9,881 nt of DNA from an uncultured Bacteroidota bacterium (GTDB taxonomy: Bacteria > Bacteroidota > Bacteroidia > Flavobacteriales > Flavobacteriaceae), in assembly GCA_903879875.1 (NCBI GenBank), contig CAIRNC010000519.1, positions 1 to 9,881 on the forward strand. The letters are read 5' to 3'. Positions within the stretch are counted from its first letter, which is position 1. The number at the start of each line of letters is the position of its first letter. The notes under the pieces are model-generated. The model did no database searches and was not told the DNA's origin. It saw only the letters and a program-made list of their open reading frames with translations. Made by a program: the position numbers and the translations under genes. This document shows positions 6,653-9,881 of the stretch, piece by piece.

Positions 6653-7738
6653 ATGAATAAAAAGAAAATACTATTAGTCGATGACGAATTGGTACTTAGA
6701 GATTCAATTTGTGAAATTCTGTCCTATGAGAATTATGAAGTTAAAACTACTTGTAACGGACTGGAGGCTTTAAAATTATTGGAAAATTGGACACCCGATT
6801 TGATTATTTCAGATATTATGATGCCTATAATGGATGGAAATTTGTTTCATGAAAAAGTATTGGCCAATAGGTTCTTAAGAACCATTCCTTTTGTGTTTTT
6901 AACTGCCAAAAAAGGAGAGCATATTTTGCGAGATTCCATGCTAGAAGGTGCAGATGACTTTTTGTTCAAACCTTTTAAAGCAGAAGAGCTACTAAGGGTA
7001 ATAGAAACTAGAATCAATAGGTTTCTAGAAATTAAATCTACGGCTTATTCTTTTGATTTAAGTAAAAATAATTATTTGTTACATGAACTTAATACTTCTC
7101 TAAACGGCATTTTGGGTTCTATAGAGCTTTTAATCGATAATGGAGAATCTTTAAAGAAAGATGAGGTTGCAATTTTCTATGATGCTATAAAAGTTTCAGG
7201 TGAAAGATTGAATAGGATTATAAAAAATTTAGCACTTTTTCAAAACCTTAAAAATAATCTAATCCAATTTACAAATTCAGAAAGCACAGAAATATCCAAA
7301 ATTTTTTCAAAAACTTCGACCAAATTATCTTCTAATTGGTTTGATTCGAGATTTGAAATCAATGCTGAAATTGCTCAGGAAACGCTCAAAATAAATCCTG
7401 ATTTTATGAGTTTCGTCTTGTTTGAATTAATAGATAATGCGATTAAATTTTCAAATACACCTGCAAAGGTTTTTATTTCTGGAAAAAGAATTGAAGAAGC
7501 ATTATATGAAATAGAAATACAGGATTATGGTATCGGACTTTCTTCAGAAGAAATAGAAAAAATAGACGAAATGAGTCAATTTAATAGAGAAGAAATTGAG
7601 CAAGAAGGAATTGGATTGGGCTTGTTTTTAAGTAAAACAATTATCGCTAAATCTAATGGAACATTTGATATTGTTTCTAAAAAAGGAGAGGGAACGTCTA
7701 TAAAAATAAAAATTCCAATACTAATATCAAGTAATTAA
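6653..7738 (+). CDS. Reversed hybrid: N-terminal receiver fused to histidine kinase
   Basis: This 361-residue cytoplasmic protein starts with a complete receiver (about 1-122): Asp10 and Asp11, phospho-acceptor Asp54 in ISDIMMPIMDG, Thr84 and Lys106 in FKPF. A kinase core follows. The His144 region (HELNTSLNGI) matches the HisKA H box in a divergent form, with Asn-Thr-Ser in place of the usual Arg-Thr-Pro. The ATPase part has an N box with Asn262 (ELIDNAIKFS), a G1 box DYGIGL (291-296) and a G2 box GIGLGL (319-324). The receiver-before-kinase order is the reverse of classical hybrid kinases, so its autokinase activity may be controlled by phosphorylation of Asp54, presumably by the upstream kinase. 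It could then pass phosphate to the divergent AraC regulator. The gene begins 29 bases after the kinase stop and ends three bases from the converging synthase gene. Confidence 0.9.
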   Translation: MNKKKILLVDDELVLRDSICEILSYENYEVKTTCNGLEALKLLENWTPDLIISDIMMPIMDGNLFHEKVLANRFLRTIPFVFLTAKKGEHILRDSMLEGADDFLFKPFKAEELLRVIETRINRFLEIKSTAYSFDLSKNNYLLHELNTSLNGILGSIELLIDNGESLKKDEVAIFYDAIKVSGERLNRIIKNLALFQNLKNNLIQFTNSESTEISKIFSKTSTKLSSNWFDSRFEINAEIAQETLKINPDFMSFVLFELIDNAIKFSNTPAKVFISGKRIEEALYEIEIQDYGIGLSSEEIEKIDEMSQFNREEIEQEGIGLGLFLSKTIIAKSNGTFDIVSKKGEGTSIKIKIPILISSN

Positions 7739-7741
7739 GCG

Positions 7742-8719
7742 CTATTTTTTTCGCTCAATTACATAATTAACCATCAAGGTCAAAGCGTCTTTATAAATAG
7801 AATTTGGATAATGTTCAAGCAATAACAACGCTTCTTGTTGGAAGGCAATCATTTTGTTTTCAGCATACAACAACCCATTATTATTGATGACAAAAGCGAT
7901 AACTTCTTTCACTCTTTTTTTGTCTTTGTTGTGGTTTTTAATGGAATTAATCAACCACGATTTTTCTTTTGAAGTACAATTATTCAAAACATGAATCAAA
8001 GGTAAAGTCATTTTTTGTTCTTTAATGTCAATTCCAGTGGGTTTGCCAATGGCATCATCTGTATAATCAAACAAATCGTCTTTTATTTGAAAAGCCATTC
8101 CAATCAGTTCACCAAATTTTCGCATATTTTCTACTTCAGCCTCATCTTCAATAATTGATTTTGCTCCAAGTGCACAGCAAGCAGCAATTAAAGTAGCTGT
8201 TTTTTGACGGATAATTTCATAATATACGGTTTCAGAAATATCCAAACGTCGTGCTTTCTCTATTTGAAGTAGTTCACCTTCGCTCATTTCCCGAACGGCT
8301 ACTGAAATAATTCGCAACAAATCAAAATCACCGTTATCGATTGAAAGAAGCAATCCTTTGGAAAGTAAATAATCGCCAACTAACACTGCAATTTTATTTT
8401 TCCAAAGTGCATTTATAGAGAAAAATCCTCTACGGCGGTTACTGTCGTCCACCACATCGTCATGAACCAAAGTTGCCGTATGAATCAACTCAATTACTGA
8501 AGCACCTCTATAAGTTCGTTCGTTAACCATTCCACCCGAAACCATTTTGGCGGTTAAGAAAACAAACATAGGACGCATTTGCTTCCCTTTTCGATTCACA
8601 ATGTAATAGGTAATTCGATTGAGCAAAGCCACTTTAGAAGACATAGCATCGTGGAACTTTTTCTCAAAAAGTTCCATTTCATGCAGAATAGGTTGTTTTA
8701 TTTGCTCTGTAATTTTCAT
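7742..8719 (-). CDS. Trans-polyprenyl diphosphate synthase (IspB-like)
   Basis: This 325-residue soluble enzyme extends an allylic diphosphate with isopentenyl diphosphate units to make a long all-trans chain, most likely the side chain of menaquinone. Visible motifs are GKQMRP (45-50), the first Asp-rich motif HDDVVDD (86-92) with the following RRRG, LVGDYLLSKG (113-122), a Lys-Thr pair in RQKTA (171-175), the second Asp-rich motif QIKDDLFDY (211-219) and GKPTGIDIKEQK (225-236). These define the trans-isoprenyl diphosphate synthase family, and the length is typical. Flavobacteria normally use MK-6, so a hexaprenyl product is plausible, but chain length cannot be read safely here. The ATG at 8717-8719 is only eight bases from an exact -7 box, so the mRNA leader should be very short. 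It is divergent from the lipoprotein gene and converges with the receiver-kinase gene, three bases apart. Confidence 0.94.
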   Translation of the reverse strand: MKITEQIKQPILHEMELFEKKFHDAMSSKVALLNRITYYIVNRKGKQMRPMFVFLTAKMVSGGMVNERTYRGASVIELIHTATLVHDDVVDDSNRRRGFFSINALWKNKIAVLVGDYLLSKGLLLSIDNGDFDLLRIISVAVREMSEGELLQIEKARRLDISETVYYEIIRQKTATLIAACCALGAKSIIEDEAEVENMRKFGELIGMAFQIKDDLFDYTDDAIGKPTGIDIKEQKMTLPLIHVLNNCTSKEKSWLINSIKNHNKDKKRVKEVIAFVINNNGLLYAENKMIAFQQEALLLLEHYPNSIYKDALTLMVNYVIERKK

Positions 8720-8727
8720 TGATTTTT

Positions 8728-8735
8728 CAAAGATA
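8728..8735 (-). promoter_or_regulatory. -7 box of the polyprenyl synthase gene
   Basis: On the minus strand this reads TATCTTTG, an exact match to TAnnTTTG. The start codon lies eight bases downstream, so the transcript would be nearly leaderless. No clear TTG is seen at the -33 position. Confidence 0.55.
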
Positions 8736-8801
8736 CAATATTATGATATAAAGTTGAAAAGTTAAAATTCATAAAATTTCTTTTTTTTATTTTAAACCTT
8801 T

Positions 8802-8809
8802 TATATTTG
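8802..8809 (+). promoter_or_regulatory. -7 box of the lipoprotein gene
   Basis: TATATTTG matches TAnnTTTG exactly and lies 38 bases before the ATG at 8848. The expected -33 region is a T-rich run (about 8777-8788) without a clear TTG. The predicted leader is about 30 bases long. Confidence 0.55.
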
Positions 8810-8847
8810 TTATAGTCTTAGAATGTATAACACTAAACAATAATACT

Positions 8848-9660
8848 ATGAAAACAAAAATTTTAATGATTGCTATGGTTTTTTCACTTGCAATAGTAAG
8901 TTGTAACAAAGACAATTTATTGAACTCAACCATCACTTCGGATGATGTTGCGGAAACTTCAAAATTAGTTACAGCCGGTGACGATGTTACTAATTTAATT
9001 GAAGGACAATTAAGTACTGCCGATGGAATTTCTGGAAGAGGTGTTTTAGATTTACCTTCTTGTGCTAATGTTTCAGTTACTGGTCTTCCAGCCACAGTAG
9101 GAGGTACTATTACCAAAACAATTGATTTTGGCAACACAGGTTGTACTTTAAATAATGGAAACACTTTAAAAGGTAAAATTATTTTTTCTTTCCCTTACTT
9201 GCCCAATGCAACTTCTCATACCATCAACTGTTCGTTTGATAATTTTTATCATAACGGAATAAAAATTGAAGGAACTAAAACTTTAACGAGAACCCTTACA
9301 TCTAACGGTCCTGTAGTAAATATTGCTATAGATATAACAGCCACGCATCCAAATGGGCATGTACATCATAAAGTTGGAACTGCTACTAGAACAATGACTG
9401 CAGGTTATTCTACACCATTAAATCCGCTTGATAATGTGTATTCAATTACTGGAAATTGGACTAATACATCAAACAGTAACACAACGTCAGTTAATATAAC
9501 TTCTGCTTTAATTGTAAAATTAAATTGTAATCGTATTGTACAAGGCGTTATTTCTTACGTAAAAGGATCCAACAATGCTACATTAGATTATGGAAACGGA
9601 GATTGTGATAATCAAGCCGTTTTTACTTTGAATGGAGTGGCTCACAATATTACATTGTAA
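8848..9660 (+). CDS. Exported lipoprotein of unknown function
   Basis: This 270-residue lipoprotein has a type II signal peptide: MKTKIL, a hydrophobic stretch, then lipobox AIVSC with Cys19 as the expected lipidated residue. Asn-Lys-Asp follow the Cys, and the position +2 residue is not the classic inner-membrane Asp, so an outer-membrane location is likely. The mature part is rich in Thr, Asn and Gly and looks beta-stranded. Two similar words, DFGNTGC (93-99) and DYGNGDC (247-253), suggest a distant internal duplication or a paired motif, possibly with Cys99 and Cys253 in disulfides (other Cys at 72, 128 and 227). A His-rich patch HPNGHVHH (167-174) could bind metal. I do not recognise the family. 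It is transcribed alone, with its own -7 box upstream and an intrinsic terminator directly after. Confidence 0.87.
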   Translation: MKTKILMIAMVFSLAIVSCNKDNLLNSTITSDDVAETSKLVTAGDDVTNLIEGQLSTADGISGRGVLDLPSCANVSVTGLPATVGGTITKTIDFGNTGCTLNNGNTLKGKIIFSFPYLPNATSHTINCSFDNFYHNGIKIEGTKTLTRTLTSNGPVVNIAIDITATHPNGHVHHKVGTATRTMTAGYSTPLNPLDNVYSITGNWTNTSNSNTTSVNITSALIVKLNCNRIVQGVISYVKGSNNATLDYGNGDCDNQAVFTLNGVAHNITL

Positions 9661-9688
9661 ATAGTTTTTCCTTTAAAACAAAATATAT

Positions 9689-9718
9689 AAGCCGTCTCGA
9701 ATTGAGGCGGCTTTTTTT
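9689..9718 (+). terminator. Intrinsic terminator of the lipoprotein gene
   Basis: AAGCCGTCTC (9689-9698) pairs with GAGGCGGCTT (9704-9713), ten pairs including one G-U, with a five-base loop and T residues from 9712 to 9718. It overlaps the stop codon of the converging rlmN. On the minus strand the hairpin is followed only by a mixed A/T stretch, so it fits plus-strand termination better. Confidence 0.92.
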
Positions 9719-9881
9719 ATGCTTCCTTATTGGCTAATTGTCCACAGGCGGCATCAATATCTTTTCCTCTGCTTCTTCGCACTTTGGCTACAATATCATT
9801 TGCCGTTAAAGCCTTAATATAGGCATTTATGGCTTCTTCAGAAGCTTGTTGAAATTCGCCATCATCAATAGGGTTGTATTC
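9717..9881 (-). CDS. rlmN: 23S rRNA (adenine2503-C2)-methyltransferase RlmN, C-terminal part
   Basis: Only the last 54 codons are inside the window; the gene continues past the right edge. RlmN is a radical-SAM enzyme that methylates C2 of A2503 in 23S rRNA and A37 in some tRNAs. The visible end reads YNPIDDGEF near its start, then VAKVRRSRGKDIDAACGQLA, the diagnostic C-terminal block. The Cys in DAACGQL matches the catalytic Cys that forms the covalent RNA-protein intermediate (Cys355 in E. coli). The ending NKEA is typical. The radical-SAM CxxxCxxC cluster lies outside the window. Its stop codon overlaps the T tract of the lipoprotein terminator, so the two genes converge tightly. Confidence 0.95.
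   Translation of the reverse strand, partial: EYNPIDDGEFQQASEEAINAYIKALTANDIVAKVRRSRGKDIDAACGQLANKEA

Noticed and set aside
8787..9164. 125-codon minus-strand frame across the lipoprotein start
   Set aside because: It overlaps the lipoprotein signal peptide and the promoter region in antisense; the plus-strand lipoprotein is clearly real.

Overview
The window looks like chromosome from a Flavobacteriaceae member (Bacteroidota), most likely Flavobacterium or a close relative. Supporting signs are the AT-rich DNA, Bacteroidota-type -7 boxes (TAnnTTTG) ahead of several genes, little Shine-Dalgarno sequence at starts, a secreted protein with a type IX secretion (T9SS) C-terminal sorting domain, and a Bacteroidota-style lipoprotein. 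This is inferred from sequence character only.

Left part (1-3728). A secreted T9SS protein (125-1840) is followed by two paralogous genes of 117 and 125 codons (1898-2251 and 3229-3606), about 71% identical by hand alignment. Their pattern suggests degenerate response-regulator receiver domains with Asn where the phospho-accepting Asp should be. Each is followed, 31 and 17 bases after its stop, by a 94-96 base structured element (2283-2378 and 3624-3718). The two elements share terminal inverted repeats (TTCAGGC...GCCTGAA), the internal word TTTAGTAG at the same spacing, and a hairpin kept despite base changes. Between the two units lie a strong intrinsic terminator (2388-2419), about 325 bases without a recognised gene, and a gene for a small two-helix membrane protein (2745-3167). 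This duplicated gene-plus-element arrangement is the most unusual signal here.

Middle part (3729-7738). This is a two-component signalling locus. A receiver-AraC transcription factor (3729-4490, minus) is divergent from a soluble GAF-PAS-PAS histidine kinase (4605-6623). The kinase is followed after 29 bases by a reversed-order receiver-kinase protein (6653-7738). Together they could form a branched phosphorelay, and the nearby pseudo-receivers might interact with it.

Right part (7739-9881). The section is mostly housekeeping. A trans-polyprenyl diphosphate synthase on the minus strand (7742-8719) probably makes the menaquinone side chain. It is divergent from a lipoprotein of unknown function (8848-9660), which ends at a clear intrinsic terminator. 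The 3' end of rlmN (23S rRNA/tRNA adenine-C2 methyltransferase) runs in from the right edge on the minus strand.
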